This document shows, piece by piece, positions 43,738 through 53,089 of a DNA stretch of 64,000 nt. Source of the DNA: JTS-AC122 sp050246015 (GTDB taxonomy: Bacteria; Planctomycetota; Phycisphaerae; Phycisphaerales; UBA1924). Numbering within the stretch: the first letter of the stretch is position 1; the number at the start of each line of letters is the position of its first letter. The position numbers and the translations under genes are program-made. The stretch covers positions 62,001-126,000 of the forward strand of contig JBFWWU010000006.1 of the NCBI GenBank assembly GCA_050246015.1, written 5' to 3'. The notes below the pieces were generated by a model that was not told the DNA's origin, ran no database searches, and saw only the letters and a list, made by a program, of their open reading frames with translations.

Positions 43738-46700
43738 CTATCGCTCGGCCGGGGCCGGCGCCGCCGGGGGCGGCGTCGGAGCGGACGGCGCACCCACCGG
43801 TGAACCGGCCGCGGGCGCGAATGGTGCCGACGGCGGGGTCGGAGGGACCGGAGATGTCGGCGCGGGCCCTGCGGACGGCGCACCCACCGGAGGCCGCGGC
43901 GTCATCGGGACTGATGGCGCCAGCGCGTCCACCGTCGCCGCCCCGATCTCCACGCCATCCAACTCTTCCAGCGCGCTCTCCGCACTTTCAAGCGCGGCTT
44001 CGAGATCTTCAGCCGCCTGCTCGAGCCGCTGTGCTTCGGCCTCCAGCACATCCGCGTCGCGTTCCGCCGCCTCCGCCTGCGATTCCAGCGACCTGGCCTG
44101 CGATGCAAAGTCCTCCGCCTGCGACAACAAGTTCTGCTTTCGGACCTCCCCCTGCTCCTCTTCCGCTTGCTCTCGCATCGTCTCGGACCGCTCGTCGGCA
44201 CTCTCGGCCTGTGATCGCAACTTGTCCGCCTTCGACCGGGTCTTGTCCGCCTTCTTCTCGACTTCCTTCACCCGGCGCTCCATCTCACGCTGCTGTCGCC
44301 GGATCTCTTCCGCGCGCGCCTTGGCTTCCGGGACCCGGTTCGACGCCCTGGGCGCCGGCGTCCCCGTCGCGGTACGAGGACGCATGTCTCCGGCCGTGCC
44401 CTGCTCAGGGTTGATCAACTGCACAAACGCCCGGAACACCCGGTGCTGCGAGTCCGTCCCGTGCACCACGATCCTGTCCGGGTGACGCTCGATGAACACC
44501 GGCACGTCGTCTCGCTCCATGAGCGCGATCATCGCCTTGAGCTTCCCTTCCGGCAGCCGGTACTCCTCCGTGTGCGTCTGCCCCTCGGTGTTGATCACCA
44601 GCGGGCCCGGCTGCGTCAGCCCCAATCCGCCCTGTCCGTGCGCGATCATCGCTTCATGCAGTTCCTTGGCCGCCAGTTCGGCCTGCCGCGCCGCGTCCGC
44701 GGGCATGGTTGTTGAGTACGCCTTCATCCCCTCCAATGCCCGCGCGACATCCCCGCGATTCACGGACGCCCGGTACTCGTCCTGCGCACGTCGCACCGCA
44801 TCTTCGACCGCTCGCCGCTCGATGACGACGGCTTCGGGCGCGACTCGAGCCGCACCAGGGCGGCGCGGCGCGCCCGGCCCGATCCCCCCGCCCATCCCCG
44901 GCGCCTGCATCGTGCTCATCCCACCAACGCCGCTCCCGCGCTGCTGCGATTCAAGCCGCCGGAGTTGCTCCTCCAGCCGGCGCAGCCGTTCTTCCAGTCG
45001 CCGCAGCCCTTCATCGTCGTTCTCCCCGCGCCCGAACATCGCCTCCAGCGCGGGCGCCTCTCCGAAGAACGTGACCGCCGGCACCCCGTCTTCGGCCGCC
45101 TTGGCCGCGTCGCAGGCAGCCGCGCACGACGCCTCGCACTCGGCCTCAACCTTCGCCTTGTCCTGTCCCGCCAGGGTCACGATGCGGCTCGTCGTGGTCG
45201 CCTTGGGAGCCTTGGCCTTGGCCTGCTCGTCCGGCGGGCACGCCAGGCCCGGCATCACAAACATCCCCGCCGCGATCACGCCGATCGCCAGGAACGAACC
45301 CACCACCGACGCCCGGGGCCTCGACTTCTGCGTCATCACCATGGTCAACCTCCTTGCAAGCCGTTTCGTTCGATTCGACATCACGCCCAGCCCGACCGGC
45401 GCACGCCGCCCGGGCAGATTCAGATACGACTTCGTCGCGATGAGCGCCTCCGCGTACGCGCGTCGGCACTTCGGCATCAGCGACGTCACCCACACGTCGC
45501 AACTCGCGTCCGCCTCCTCGCGCACCCGCCGGCACACCCACCACGCCACCGGATGCCACCAGTACATCACGCGCACAACCGCCTCGATCCAGCACAGCCA
45601 GTGGTCGCGTCGCTTCAGATGCGCCAGTTCGTGAACGATCACCGCCCGGCGCGACGCCTCGTCCAGATCCTCCCACAACTCCTGGGGTAGCACCAGCCTC
45701 GGTCGCGCGCCGCACCAGATCATCGGCGACACCCGATCGCGCACCATCATCGTCAACGGCGGCCGCCCGAGCCCGATCTCCCGCGCCGCCTCTCGCACCA
45801 TGCTGGCAACGTCGTCCGACGCCGCCCGCCCCGACCTGACCACGCGATACAGCGACCACGACCGAAGCCCCATGACCAGCACCAGCAGCCCCGCCCCGAT
45901 TCCCCATGCCACCGGTGGAATCGCGGGCATCGACGCGATCGCGTCGCGCACCACCAGCATGTGCGTGACCCACTCGCCCCAGACCGTCGGCCCCGACGCC
46001 GGCGCTGACCCCACTCGCCCATCCGCGCGCCCCGCGCTCTTCGCCGCACCATCGTCACCCGCTGGCGGGGTGAGCGCCGGTTCGACGCTCCTCGCGACGA
46101 CCGACCCGCTGGATCCTTCCGCCGCGTCCGCCGGCTCACTCGACGCCGCCTGATCGTCACGGGCCAGGTTCGATCCCGACTCCGCGCCCGTCTGCGCCGT
46201 TTCGCCCCGCTCTCCCGCCGCCACGCTTCCATCCCGCGGCGCGACATCCGACGCCCCCACATCCGATCCACTCCCCCGCTCGCACGCGTTATCGCCTGCC
46301 CGGGTGTCGTCGCACGCACTCGGCGACTCTGCCGCCGGGTCCGGGACGCTGCACGCCCAGACGCCTTGCAACCCCTCGGTATCGACGCTCGGCCCGGTGC
46401 GATGCCCGACCTCGTCGAACGTAACCGCCGGCAGCACGACCCCCATCACCTCTTCGGGCCGCGCCCACTCTTCCCGGGGCGCCGCGCCGCGATCAACAAC
46501 GATCGCCAGGTCCGGCGTCACCATGTCTCGCTCGGGAACCGCCGGCGCCGCCGACTCGCGGCGTACCTTCCCTTCGTGCCGCTCGGCTTCAGCGGCCGCG
46601 TCCAGCGCCTTCGCCGTCGCTCGCTCCGCGATCGGTCCCGTCCCCGCCGGCGCCAGCCGCGACGTCTGGAACCAGTCCGCACGCCACACGATCCCCGCCA

Positions 46701-46863
46701 CCGCCGGCATGATGAACGACACCAGGGCCGCCGCCCACAGCGCGTGCCGCGTTGCCGGCCGACATCGTCCCAGCAGGCACGCGCCCGCGGCGATCACCGT
46801 CAGCGGCGGAGCCGCCAGCGCCCCGACCCACACCATCTCCATTGCTCGCGTGCCCAGATCCAT
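43738..46863 (-). CDS. BlaR1/MecR1-like M56 membrane metallopeptidase with long coiled-coil tail
   Basis: The 1041-residue protein has two N-terminal membrane helices (about 8-30 and 40-60), a Ser/Ala/Glu-rich extracytoplasmic or loop stretch (about 65-300), another helix pair, then the M56 peptidase domain with VHELAHLKRRDHW (HELAH near 409-413) and 'REEADASCDVWV'. After a further membrane helix (SFLAIGVIAAGMFVMPGLA, about 520-540) comes a region with Glu/Arg/Gln coiled coils (about 590-640 and 850-970) and a Pro/Ala-rich end. In BlaR1/MecR1 a sensor signal activates the peptidase and relieves BlaI repression. No penicillin-binding sensor domain is present here. AGGAAG precedes ATG 46863. 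BlaI-like gene lies 163 bases upstream. Confidence 0.85.
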   Translation of the reverse strand: MDLGTRAMEMVWVGALAAPPLTVIAAGACLLGRCRPATRHALWAAALVSFIMPAVAGIVWRADWFQTSRLAPAGTGPIAERATAKALDAAAEAERHEGKVRRESAAPAVPERDMVTPDLAIVVDRGAAPREEWARPEEVMGVVLPAVTFDEVGHRTGPSVDTEGLQGVWACSVPDPAAESPSACDDTRAGDNACERGSGSDVGASDVAPRDGSVAAGERGETAQTGAESGSNLARDDQAASSEPADAAEGSSGSVVARSVEPALTPPAGDDGAAKSAGRADGRVGSAPASGPTVWGEWVTHMLVVRDAIASMPAIPPVAWGIGAGLLVLVMGLRSWSLYRVVRSGRAASDDVASMVREAAREIGLGRPPLTMMVRDRVSPMIWCGARPRLVLPQELWEDLDEASRRAVIVHELAHLKRRDHWLCWIEAVVRVMYWWHPVAWWVCRRVREEADASCDVWVTSLMPKCRRAYAEALIATKSYLNLPGRRAPVGLGVMSNRTKRLARRLTMVMTQKSRPRASVVGSFLAIGVIAAGMFVMPGLACPPDEQAKAKAPKATTTSRIVTLAGQDKAKVEAECEASCAAACDAAKAAEDGVPAVTFFGEAPALEAMFGRGENDDEGLRRLEERLRRLEEQLRRLESQQRGSGVGGMSTMQAPGMGGGIGPGAPRRPGAARVAPEAVVIERRAVEDAVRRAQDEYRASVNRGDVARALEGMKAYSTTMPADAARQAELAAKELHEAMIAHGQGGLGLTQPGPLVINTEGQTHTEEYRLPEGKLKAMIALMERDDVPVFIERHPDRIVVHGTDSQHRVFRAFVQLINPEQGTAGDMRPRTATGTPAPRASNRVPEAKARAEEIRRQQREMERRVKEVEKKADKTRSKADKLRSQAESADERSETMREQAEEEQGEVRKQNLLSQAEDFASQARSLESQAEAAERDADVLEAEAQRLEQAAEDLEAALESAESALEELDGVEIGAATVDALAPSVPMTPRPPVGAPSAGPAPTSPVPPTPPSAPFAPAAGSPVGAPSAPTPPPAAPAPAER

Positions 46864-47026
46864 GTGGCTTCCTCATGGGGCCGACGCTTCGCGCCGGCGT
46901 GCTGGTTCTCAGGCGCTTTGACGCCCTGCCGACTCGACCAACGTTCATTCCAGGACGCGGATCCGTCCCCTCCCCGCCGCAATCCGTGAAACGACCGGCG
47001 CGATATCCTCGTCTCGCGTTCCTGAA

Positions 47027-47413
47027 TCACCCCGGCTTGTCGAGCTCCTGTATCAGCGCGCGCAGCCTCGTCAGTTCCTCGCTCGATAGCCGCTCGTTCT
47101 CGATCAGTTGCAGCACCATCGGACCCGCGGCTCCGTCGTACAACTGGTCCAGCAGCATCCGCACCCGCGAGCGCGTCACACTGTCCCGCGTCACCTTGGC
47201 GCGGTACACATACGCCTGCTCCCGCTTGTCGCTCGCCACGTATCCCTTTTGCTCCAGCCGTGAGAGAAACGTCAGCACCGTCGTGTACGCCACCTTCCGG
47301 CCCCGCTCGTGCAGCCGGGCCATCACGTCGCGAACCGTCTGCGGCCCCGCGTCCCACAACGCCCGCAGCACCGCCAGTTCCGCTTCACCCAGTTCGTAAT
47401 CGCGCTTTCCCAT
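47027..47413 (-). CDS. BlaI/MecI/CopY-family transcriptional repressor
   Basis: This 128-residue protein has the family's winged-helix start (ELGEAELAVLRALWDAGPQT), the recognition-helix segment 'KVAYTTVLTFLSRLEQKGYV' and the C-terminal dimerisation helices. The family dimer binds ACTACA-type inverted repeats and is inactivated by cleavage by its M56 partner, here encoded next. ATG 47413 has GAGGGG 5 bases upstream, preferred over the in-frame start at 47437. Two matching operators lie just upstream (47450-47489), so the pair is probably self-regulated. Confidence 0.93.
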   Translation of the reverse strand: MGKRDYELGEAELAVLRALWDAGPQTVRDVMARLHERGRKVAYTTVLTFLSRLEQKGYVASDKREQAYVYRAKVTRDSVTRSRVRMLLDQLYDGAAGPMVLQLIENERLSSEELTRLRALIQELDKPG

Positions 47414-47449
47414 ATCGACCCCTCGCCCCGGCTTCACTTGACAAACTCC

Positions 47450-47496
47450 ACTACAAATGTCGTAGATACTCTACTACACCCGTCGTAGTTCGTCAA
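47450..47496 (-). promoter_or_regulatory. Promoter with two BlaI/MecI-type operators
   Basis: Two 17-base inverted repeats, ACTACAAATGTCGTAGA (47450-47466) and ACTACACCCGTCGTAGT (47473-47489), lie 23 bases apart centre to centre. They resemble the ACTACA...TGTAGT operators of BlaI/MecI. On the - strand TTGACG (47491-47496) and TAGAGT (47468-47473) are 17 bases apart, so bound repressor would cover the -10 region and spacer. Confidence 0.75.
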
Positions 47497-47640
47497 CACA
47501 TATTGGGAACTTCTCCCCTACGTTGCACGAATTCCTGTTTTTCGCGCGCAAACTTCCCGCGACGCCGCGCTCTCGATGTGGCCCGCGCAGGATCCCGACA
47601 CTTCATCTCGCCGCGGTTTGCTCGCCGTTCGTGCCCCGCC

Positions 47641-48363
47641 CTAGGCAAGCTTGGCATGGAAATCGAACCAACTGTTCCCGGAAAGCACCTTCCCCTCCGG
47701 CGTGTGGATCTGCGTCAGGTATTGGTGCACCACCGATTCCAGCGATCGCCAATCCCCCGGCGTCTCCTCCCCGAACGGCCCGCTTGTATACCCGTCGAAC
47801 TTCGCATCCACGTAGTTCCCCTCCAGCGGCGGATTCGGGCACGTCACCGTCGTCAGCCTGCTCTGATCCACCAGTTTGAACTTCCGGTACCCCATCGTCC
47901 ACAGACATCCCGCGTACCCGATCTCGTGCGCTTCCACTGAAATGTACTTCGGTTTCTCCGGCCAGTTCAGCAGCGGCCGCAGTACATGCATGTCGTGCCG
48001 CTCAATATCAATTTTCAGGTAGTACGGCACGCCGTACTCCGCCAGCACCTTGTCAAACGTCGTACACCGGACCTTGATCACCTTGTGCTGCGTGTTGTTG
48101 CGCGCGCCGACCCAGCCCAGGAATGAACTCCAGTCGTCCTTCTCAAGATTCACATAAAAGTCAAACTCCCCTTCCTCCGAGTGCATCCCGATGTTCAGAA
48201 TCGTCAGCCGCCCGCTGTCGACGTACGAGCCAAGCCGCTCGGACGACTGCGCGCACAACTCCGGATTCGCTTCGATCGCCACGACCCGGAACCCCTTCTT
48301 GAGATAGAACTCCGTGTCGAACGCCTTGTGCATCCCGACGTCGATGATCAGATCGTTGTGCAT
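47641..48363 (-). CDS. FkbM-family methyltransferase
   Basis: The 240-residue protein has the S-adenosylmethionine-dependent FkbM fold: 'LIIDVGMHKAFDTEFYLKKGF', 'VVAIEANPELCA' (acidic end of strand 2) and 'YLKIDIERHDMHVL', which is typical of FkbM. It probably methylates a small molecule or sugar; the substrate is unknown. ATG 48363 is chosen because the upstream frame is Arg-rich shadow. The IDIERHD segment replaces the usual IDVEGHE, a small deviation. It is the third -strand gene after the DoxX and vWA genes. Confidence 0.85.
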   Translation of the reverse strand: MHNDLIIDVGMHKAFDTEFYLKKGFRVVAIEANPELCAQSSERLGSYVDSGRLTILNIGMHSEEGEFDFYVNLEKDDWSSFLGWVGARNNTQHKVIKVRCTTFDKVLAEYGVPYYLKIDIERHDMHVLRPLLNWPEKPKYISVEAHEIGYAGCLWTMGYRKFKLVDQSRLTTVTCPNPPLEGNYVDAKFDGYTSGPFGEETPGDWRSLESVVHQYLTQIHTPEGKVLSGNSWFDFHAKLA

Positions 48364-48466
48364 GCGAAAATCTCGGCTGGGCGGGTGGGGGTCGCCAACG
48401 ATACGGCCCGGGCCCGCACAGTTCAATCCTCGCCGGGCCCAGACGTCTGGGCGAGCACGCCGGTCT

Positions 48467-49555
48467 CTACTCCTTCTCCGGCAACTCGTCCTGCCGCCGA
48501 ATGACGGCGTATCCCGATTCGGGCGCGCCGTCTTCGCCCCCTGCCGATCCATGCGCCTCGCCGATCGCCTGCATGATCCCCGTCGGATCGTCAGCAAGAA
48601 ACTGGATGGTCTTGATGGTCACTCGGCGCCGACCGCCCGGCCCCCTGGGGTTGAGCCGATCGAGTTCGCTCAGGATCGCGCCGCGCTCCATCTGCCACAC
48701 CCCCCCGTCGGTTCGCTCGATGCTCCGCGAGAGCAGGAACACCGCGTCGGCGTCCATGGCCAAGGCGGCCCTGAGCCCGTCCAGCGGGTTCGACCTCCCA
48801 CCGGGCTCCACGGTTTGCAGCCACGCGCTCAGACGCCGGCGCGCCCCGGGCGTGGCGCGCACCAGCACGGGCATGAAGGAATCGAACTTCGGCGCGCCGT
48901 CGCCGCGATGCCGGAACACGATCACGCCGAACTGCTGCGACGCCGTCAGATGCGACGCCGACCGCTTGATCTCCTCGATCACGTTCGGCAGGCTGGTCAC
49001 CATCGGCCCGGACGCGTCAACGACGTACACAATGCGGCGCGCCTGCGACGCCCCGAGCCCCGCGAACCGCACCTGCCCCCCACTCTCGGCCTGGACCACG
49101 GGCTCCGGCTCGGCGCCGGCCGCGGCCCCGATCGGTCTGGACAGCAGCCCCGACGTGATCGCCGCCACCGGAACACCGTCCTGAGGCGCTCGCGCCGCGT
49201 CGAGGATCGAAGGAAGCGCCGGCAGTTCGGCCCCGCCAGCGCCGATCGCAATCTGCTCGGGGACGCTCGAAGGACGCTCCGCCTCGATCAACGGCGCTCT
49301 GGTTGCGCCCGGACCAATGCCCGCGGTCGCCGGACTGGGAGGGACGGGCGAATCCCGGTTTTCCGACGGCGCCGGCTGCGAGAACGACACGACCGGTGCG
49401 GTGCCCCGGTCTGGTCTGGATGAAAGTCCCCAGAGCGAAACCGCCAGCGCCGCCGACACCACGACGTGCATCGCGATCGACACTGCCCACGACGAGTTTC
49501 TCGCCGAAACCCACCGAGGCACGCGCCAGCCGGGACGGAACCTACTCACCATCAT
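48467..49555 (-). CDS. Membrane-anchored protein with a degenerate von Willebrand A-like domain
   Basis: The 362-residue protein has an N-terminal helix (AVSIAMHVVVSAALAVSLWGL, about 24-44), a Pro/Ala/Gly-rich linker (about 48-165), then a vWA-like fold: 'RIVYVVDASGPMVTSLPNVIEEI', 'FGVIVFRH', 'SNPLDGLRAALAMDADAVFLLSR'. The metal-site motif normally DxSxS reads DASGP, so metal binding may be lost. Planctomycetes have many such 'VWA' proteins near ExbB/ExbD-type systems. It overlaps the end of the DoxX gene by 14 bases, implying co-translation. Its partner is unknown. Confidence 0.75.
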   Translation of the reverse strand: MMVSRFRPGWRVPRWVSARNSSWAVSIAMHVVVSAALAVSLWGLSSRPDRGTAPVVSFSQPAPSENRDSPVPPSPATAGIGPGATRAPLIEAERPSSVPEQIAIGAGGAELPALPSILDAARAPQDGVPVAAITSGLLSRPIGAAAGAEPEPVVQAESGGQVRFAGLGASQARRIVYVVDASGPMVTSLPNVIEEIKRSASHLTASQQFGVIVFRHRGDGAPKFDSFMPVLVRATPGARRRLSAWLQTVEPGGRSNPLDGLRAALAMDADAVFLLSRSIERTDGGVWQMERGAILSELDRLNPRGPGGRRRVTIKTIQFLADDPTGIMQAIGEAHGSAGGEDGAPESGYAVIRRQDELPEKE

Positions 49556-50516
49556 GATCGTCGCCGTCCTGCCGGCGCGCCCGTCCGCCGAAAAATGCGT
49601 TGTCCAGCGCCAGGAGCCCCGGCCCGGCGAAGAACAGCGCCATCGCCGCCATGAACAGCGCGAACTGCATTAGCAGGTGCGACCATTGCTCGCCGAACGT
49701 CGGGTACTGCGGCAGGAACCCCAGCACCGTCTTCCCGGTCGCGATCGCGGGCCCGATCTGCGTCAGCCACATCGCCCCGAGCATGACGCCCGCGACGCCC
49801 AGCGAACACAACCGCGTCAGCAACCCGAGCAACAGGAACGCCCCCCCGACGAGTCCCGTGAGCGCCACCGCCCACGCGAGGTACACCGGCTGGCGCCCCG
49901 TCCCGAGGCTCTTGGGCCACGTCGGCTTGGGTGTCAAGCCGTCCGGCCCGGGGCTCGGGTTGGCGGCGTGGTGAATCCCCAGCGCCAGCAGGTTGACACG
50001 CCGAACATCAGCGCCGTCGGGAAACTCCGCCGCGCTGTGCCCGGGCGGCGTCGCCGCCCCCGGCGAAGTTTGATCGGCCGGCTTGGCCGGCGGCGTCGCC
50101 AAGTGCTTCGGTCCCGGCGTCCCCTCTTGCACCATGAGCGCCAGCACCCCGAGCCCCGCGGCCGAACCGCTTCGCCCCGCGTCCGGCGGCGCGTCGGGCT
50201 TCTCCGTGGGCTTCCCCTCGGGCTTCTTGGTCGGCTCGTTCGCCGGAGTCTCCGCCGGTTTCTCGGGCTTGGTCGTCTCTGCCGGTTCCGGCGGCTTGGC
50301 GGAAGCAGGAAGCGGCGCGGCCGGGGTGTTGCCGCCGCCGCTGGGCGCCGCGGGCGCCCGCACCACCCCCATGTTCGCAAGGATCGCCGCCGACTCCGGA
50401 TCCACGTGGTCCCTGGCCCGCACCTTGCCCAGCCCCGCCCAAATAAAGATGACCGCCAACATCAACCGCAAAAACAGGGATGGAAGCGAGAGAGATACCT
50501 TGTCGCGCTTTCGCAT
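49542..50516 (-). CDS. DoxX-like membrane protein with a long linker inserted after the first helix
   Basis: The 324-residue product starts MRKRDKVSLSLPSLFLRLML with a first helix ending FIWAGLGKV, typical of DoxX/SURF4-like proteins. About 150 residues rich in Ala, Pro, Glu and Lys follow (for example 'KPEKPAETPANEPTKKPEG'), then three more helices ('VYLAWAVALTGLVGGAFLLLG', 'LGVAGVMLGAMWLTQIGPA', 'LMQFALFMAAMALFFAGPG'). DoxX proteins are quinone- or redox-linked membrane proteins; function here is unknown. GAGGG lies 7 bases before ATG 50516. The frame continues upstream to 51161 as the antisense of folK. Confidence 0.7.
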   Translation of the reverse strand: MRKRDKVSLSLPSLFLRLMLAVIFIWAGLGKVRARDHVDPESAAILANMGVVRAPAAPSGGGNTPAAPLPASAKPPEPAETTKPEKPAETPANEPTKKPEGKPTEKPDAPPDAGRSGSAAGLGVLALMVQEGTPGPKHLATPPAKPADQTSPGAATPPGHSAAEFPDGADVRRVNLLALGIHHAANPSPGPDGLTPKPTWPKSLGTGRQPVYLAWAVALTGLVGGAFLLLGLLTRLCSLGVAGVMLGAMWLTQIGPAIATGKTVLGFLPQYPTFGEQWSHLLMQFALFMAAMALFFAGPGLLALDNAFFGGRARRQDGDDHDGE

Positions 50517-50673
50517 GTTCGGGCCCTCATGTTGGCCTGCCGCAATCGCGCGTCCCCCGCATTGCGGCGGTGCGAGTCCTTCGCCCGCCATCGTATGCCC
50601 ACCCATCGTGCCGGATGGAACGGGAACACCGCCGCGCGTACGGCGTCGCCCCCGAGTGACATATCCTTCTCTC

Positions 50674-51216
50674 GTGGACTCCTCCCGGGGCACTCTCGCC
50701 GCTATCGCGCTGGGAAGTAATGTCGGTGACCGACAGGCGCACCTGGCGCGCGCGCTGGTCGAACTGGCCGGCTTGCCGCGCTCTCGTGTGCTGGTGCGTT
50801 CGGCCATCATCCAGACGAACGCGGAACCGATCGAGCCGGGCGTCGCCGTGACAGCCGCCGCTCTGGGAGGTCCATACCTCAACGGGGCGGCGGTCGTGAA
50901 GACGCTGCTCGACCCGGCGGCGTTGCTCGAGGCCCTGCTCGGAATCGAGCGACGCATGGGCCGCGTGCGCGACGCCGCCCACCGCGCCGCGCCGCGCACC
51001 ATCGACCTGGACTTGCTCACCTTCGGCGACGCCGTGCTCGATTCCGAATATCTCTGTCTCCCCCACCCACGCCTCCACCAGCGGGAGTTTGTCCTGGCGC
51101 CCCTGGCGCAGATCGCGCCGCGCCTGCTCGTCCCGGGCACAAACGGGCATCCGCCGCACACCGTCGCCGATCTCCTTGCCGACGTCCGCGCCCGCCGGTC
51201 GGGGGGGGAGCCATGA
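50674..51216 (+). CDS. folK: 2-amino-4-hydroxy-6-hydroxymethyldihydropteridine pyrophosphokinase
   Basis: FolK transfers pyrophosphate from ATP to 6-hydroxymethyl-7,8-dihydropterin in folate synthesis. The 180-residue product has 'AIALGSNVGDRQAHL', 'LLGIERRMGRVRD', 'APRTIDLDLLTFGD' (catalytic Asp pair) and 'LPHPRLHQREFVLAPLAQIAP', all family hallmarks. The start is GTG 50674 without an obvious ribosome site; upstream in-frame codons have no family resemblance. Its stop overlaps the next start as ATGA. It is divergent from the DoxX gene. Confidence 0.95.
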   Translation: MDSSRGTLAAIALGSNVGDRQAHLARALVELAGLPRSRVLVRSAIIQTNAEPIEPGVAVTAAALGGPYLNGAAVVKTLLDPAALLEALLGIERRMGRVRDAAHRAAPRTIDLDLLTFGDAVLDSEYLCLPHPRLHQREFVLAPLAQIAPRLLVPGTNGHPPHTVADLLADVRARRSGGEP

Positions 51217-52688
51217 CCCGTCGGTCACCGCTCCTCATTGCTCCCCGCGTTCGCCGTTGCGCGATCGTCGTCGTGGCCCTCATGGCCTTGGCTCGCGCCG
51301 CGTCGGCGTCGGCCGCGCCCGAACCCGTGGACCTGGACTTGGCTCTCCTCTCGCTCCGATCCGCTTACACCACCGGCGTCACCGAGGAGTTTGTCGAAGT
51401 CATCGTCCGCCGCGGCGTCAGCGCGCCCCTGCGCGAGTCCTTCATCGTCCGCCTCGATCCGGGCAGCGGCACGAAACATCCCCACACGTGCCGGCTCGAA
51501 CTCGACCTGCTCACCGTCTATTGGACGCTCTCGCCCGCGGCTCCCGAGGGCCGACCGAGCCTCGTCGCCGTGCACGAACGTAACTCGGCCTGCATGTACG
51601 AGCACCCGGTCGAGGGGGTGCTGAACGTGCAGAAACTCGCCGACGCACTCTTGCCTCTTCCCGTGCCCCAACTCGCCCTCGCGCTCGACCCGGACCTTCA
51701 GGCCGCCGCTGGCCGGCCCATGCGCTGGCTCACGCCGTACACCCCCAGCATCCTCTGGACCAGCGCCAGCAAGGACCCGCGCCGCGCCCCGGGCGACATC
51801 ATCATCGACGGCACATGCGAGCCCGTGTCCGTCCCGGGTCCGGGAGAGCCTACCATCCCCAGCGGCAAGACCTCCGCGACATTCGATGAATCGACCGGCC
51901 GACTCAAACGCTTCACCGCCGAGATCGACGGCGGCAAAATCGAACTCGAACTTCGCATCCGCCCCGAGCGATCCCTTGACCGGCATTCATGGCCGGTCTC
52001 CACGGCGGGCCGCGCACGCGTCGCCGCCCTTGCCGACTTGGCGCCCCCCAGGGCCGATGCGGCGAACGCGGCGACGTTCCCCGACATCGTCTTTCAGGAC
52101 GCCAGGAGCAACCCCTGGGTCACGACCGAGGCGTTCCTCAAGAAAGTCGCCGCGGGCGACCCCGAGCGCCTGGCGCTCCTTTTCGTGCGCGAGACGCCCG
52201 ACCTCCCGCCGGATGCCCACCCGCCTGAACCACCGCCGACCAACCCGGCGCCACCCGCGGTCAATCAGGCGTTCGACAATCCCGCCGCTCGCTCCGCGGC
52301 CAAACTCCTGGCGACGATCCAGTCCACCGCGCCCCCCCCCGCTCCCACCGCGCCCGCGATCCCGCCGTTCGTCACGCAGGTCGTGCTCGTCATGAATCAA
52401 CCGGATGATCACGTGCGCACCAAGATCGCTCTGGGCCGGCACGAATGGGGAAACGACGTCGTCTGGTGCTCGACCCCCGCCGGCAGTATCGACCGATTCG
52501 CCCCCGATGCCCGCGCCGCGATCGTCATCATCAAGCGCGATCGTTCCATGTGCGGCGTGATCCCGCTTGAACCACCGGGTAGCGCCGACTCGCTCGCGAT
52601 GCTCGAACGACGCATCCGCGAGGCGCTCGCGTGCGCCGCCAAGGCGCCCGGTGGCACACCGCCTGCCGACACTCCACCGCCACCATAA
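51213..52688 (+). CDS. Hypothetical exported protein
   Basis: The 491-residue protein starts with a signal peptide (CAIVVVALMALARAASASA, cut near residue 34). The mature chain has a first domain (about 40-290) with Cys residues in 'HPHTCRLELDLL' and 'NSACMYEHPVEG', a Pro-rich linker (about 325-400), and a C-terminal domain (about 390-475) with alternating hydrophobics 'FVTQVVLVMNQPDD...VVWCSTPAGSIDRFAPDARAAIVIIK'. That last part could be a degenerate thioredoxin- or redoxin-like fold, but I cannot assign it. It is coupled to folK by an ATGA overlap. Function unknown. Confidence 0.7.
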   Translation: MTRRSPLLIAPRVRRCAIVVVALMALARAASASAAPEPVDLDLALLSLRSAYTTGVTEEFVEVIVRRGVSAPLRESFIVRLDPGSGTKHPHTCRLELDLLTVYWTLSPAAPEGRPSLVAVHERNSACMYEHPVEGVLNVQKLADALLPLPVPQLALALDPDLQAAAGRPMRWLTPYTPSILWTSASKDPRRAPGDIIIDGTCEPVSVPGPGEPTIPSGKTSATFDESTGRLKRFTAEIDGGKIELELRIRPERSLDRHSWPVSTAGRARVAALADLAPPRADAANAATFPDIVFQDARSNPWVTTEAFLKKVAAGDPERLALLFVRETPDLPPDAHPPEPPPTNPAPPAVNQAFDNPAARSAAKLLATIQSTAPPPAPTAPAIPPFVTQVVLVMNQPDDHVRTKIALGRHEWGNDVVWCSTPAGSIDRFAPDARAAIVIIKRDRSMCGVIPLEPPGSADSLAMLERRIREALACAAKAPGGTPPADTPPPP

Positions 52689-52732
52689 CCCCCACTCATC
52701 GACGTGTTCGCACCACGACACCTCACATTCAC

Positions 52733-53089
52733 ATGAATCCCCCCGCTCACATCGACCTGAAGAAGGACCGCGGGCTCACCATTGAGTGGGCCGACGGATC
52801 GACGTCGTACTACTCGATCGCCTACCTCCGGCGCATGTCGCCCTCCGCCGAGCAGCGCGAACTTCGGCAGCAGATGGAATCCAACCCCCTCACCGTGCTC
52901 CCTTCCCGCTCCATCCCGGCGGGCGCGACGATCACGGCACTGAGCGCCGAAATCATGGGAAACTACGCCCTGCGCATCGAGTTCTCCGACGGCCACCGCA
53001 CGGGGCTCTACACCTGGGACTACCTCCGCCAGATCGACCCGGCGGCCGTCAGTGAAGCGACATCTCCGCCGCCCCGGGACCCGCCTTGA
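52733..53089 (+). CDS. DUF971 (gamma-butyrobetaine hydroxylase N-terminal-like) protein
   Basis: The 118-residue product matches DUF971: 'LTIEWADGSTSYYSIAYLR' and 'GNYALRIEFSDGHRTGLYTW' then DYLRQI. DUF971 proteins often lie near iron-sulphur or Mrp-type genes in other bacteria; no such gene is visible here. Start ATG 52733. Its last 41 bases overlap the end of galK on the other strand (53049-53089). Confidence 0.85.
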   Translation: MNPPAHIDLKKDRGLTIEWADGSTSYYSIAYLRRMSPSAEQRELRQQMESNPLTVLPSRSIPAGATITALSAEIMGNYALRIEFSDGHRTGLYTWDYLRQIDPAAVSEATSPPPRDPP

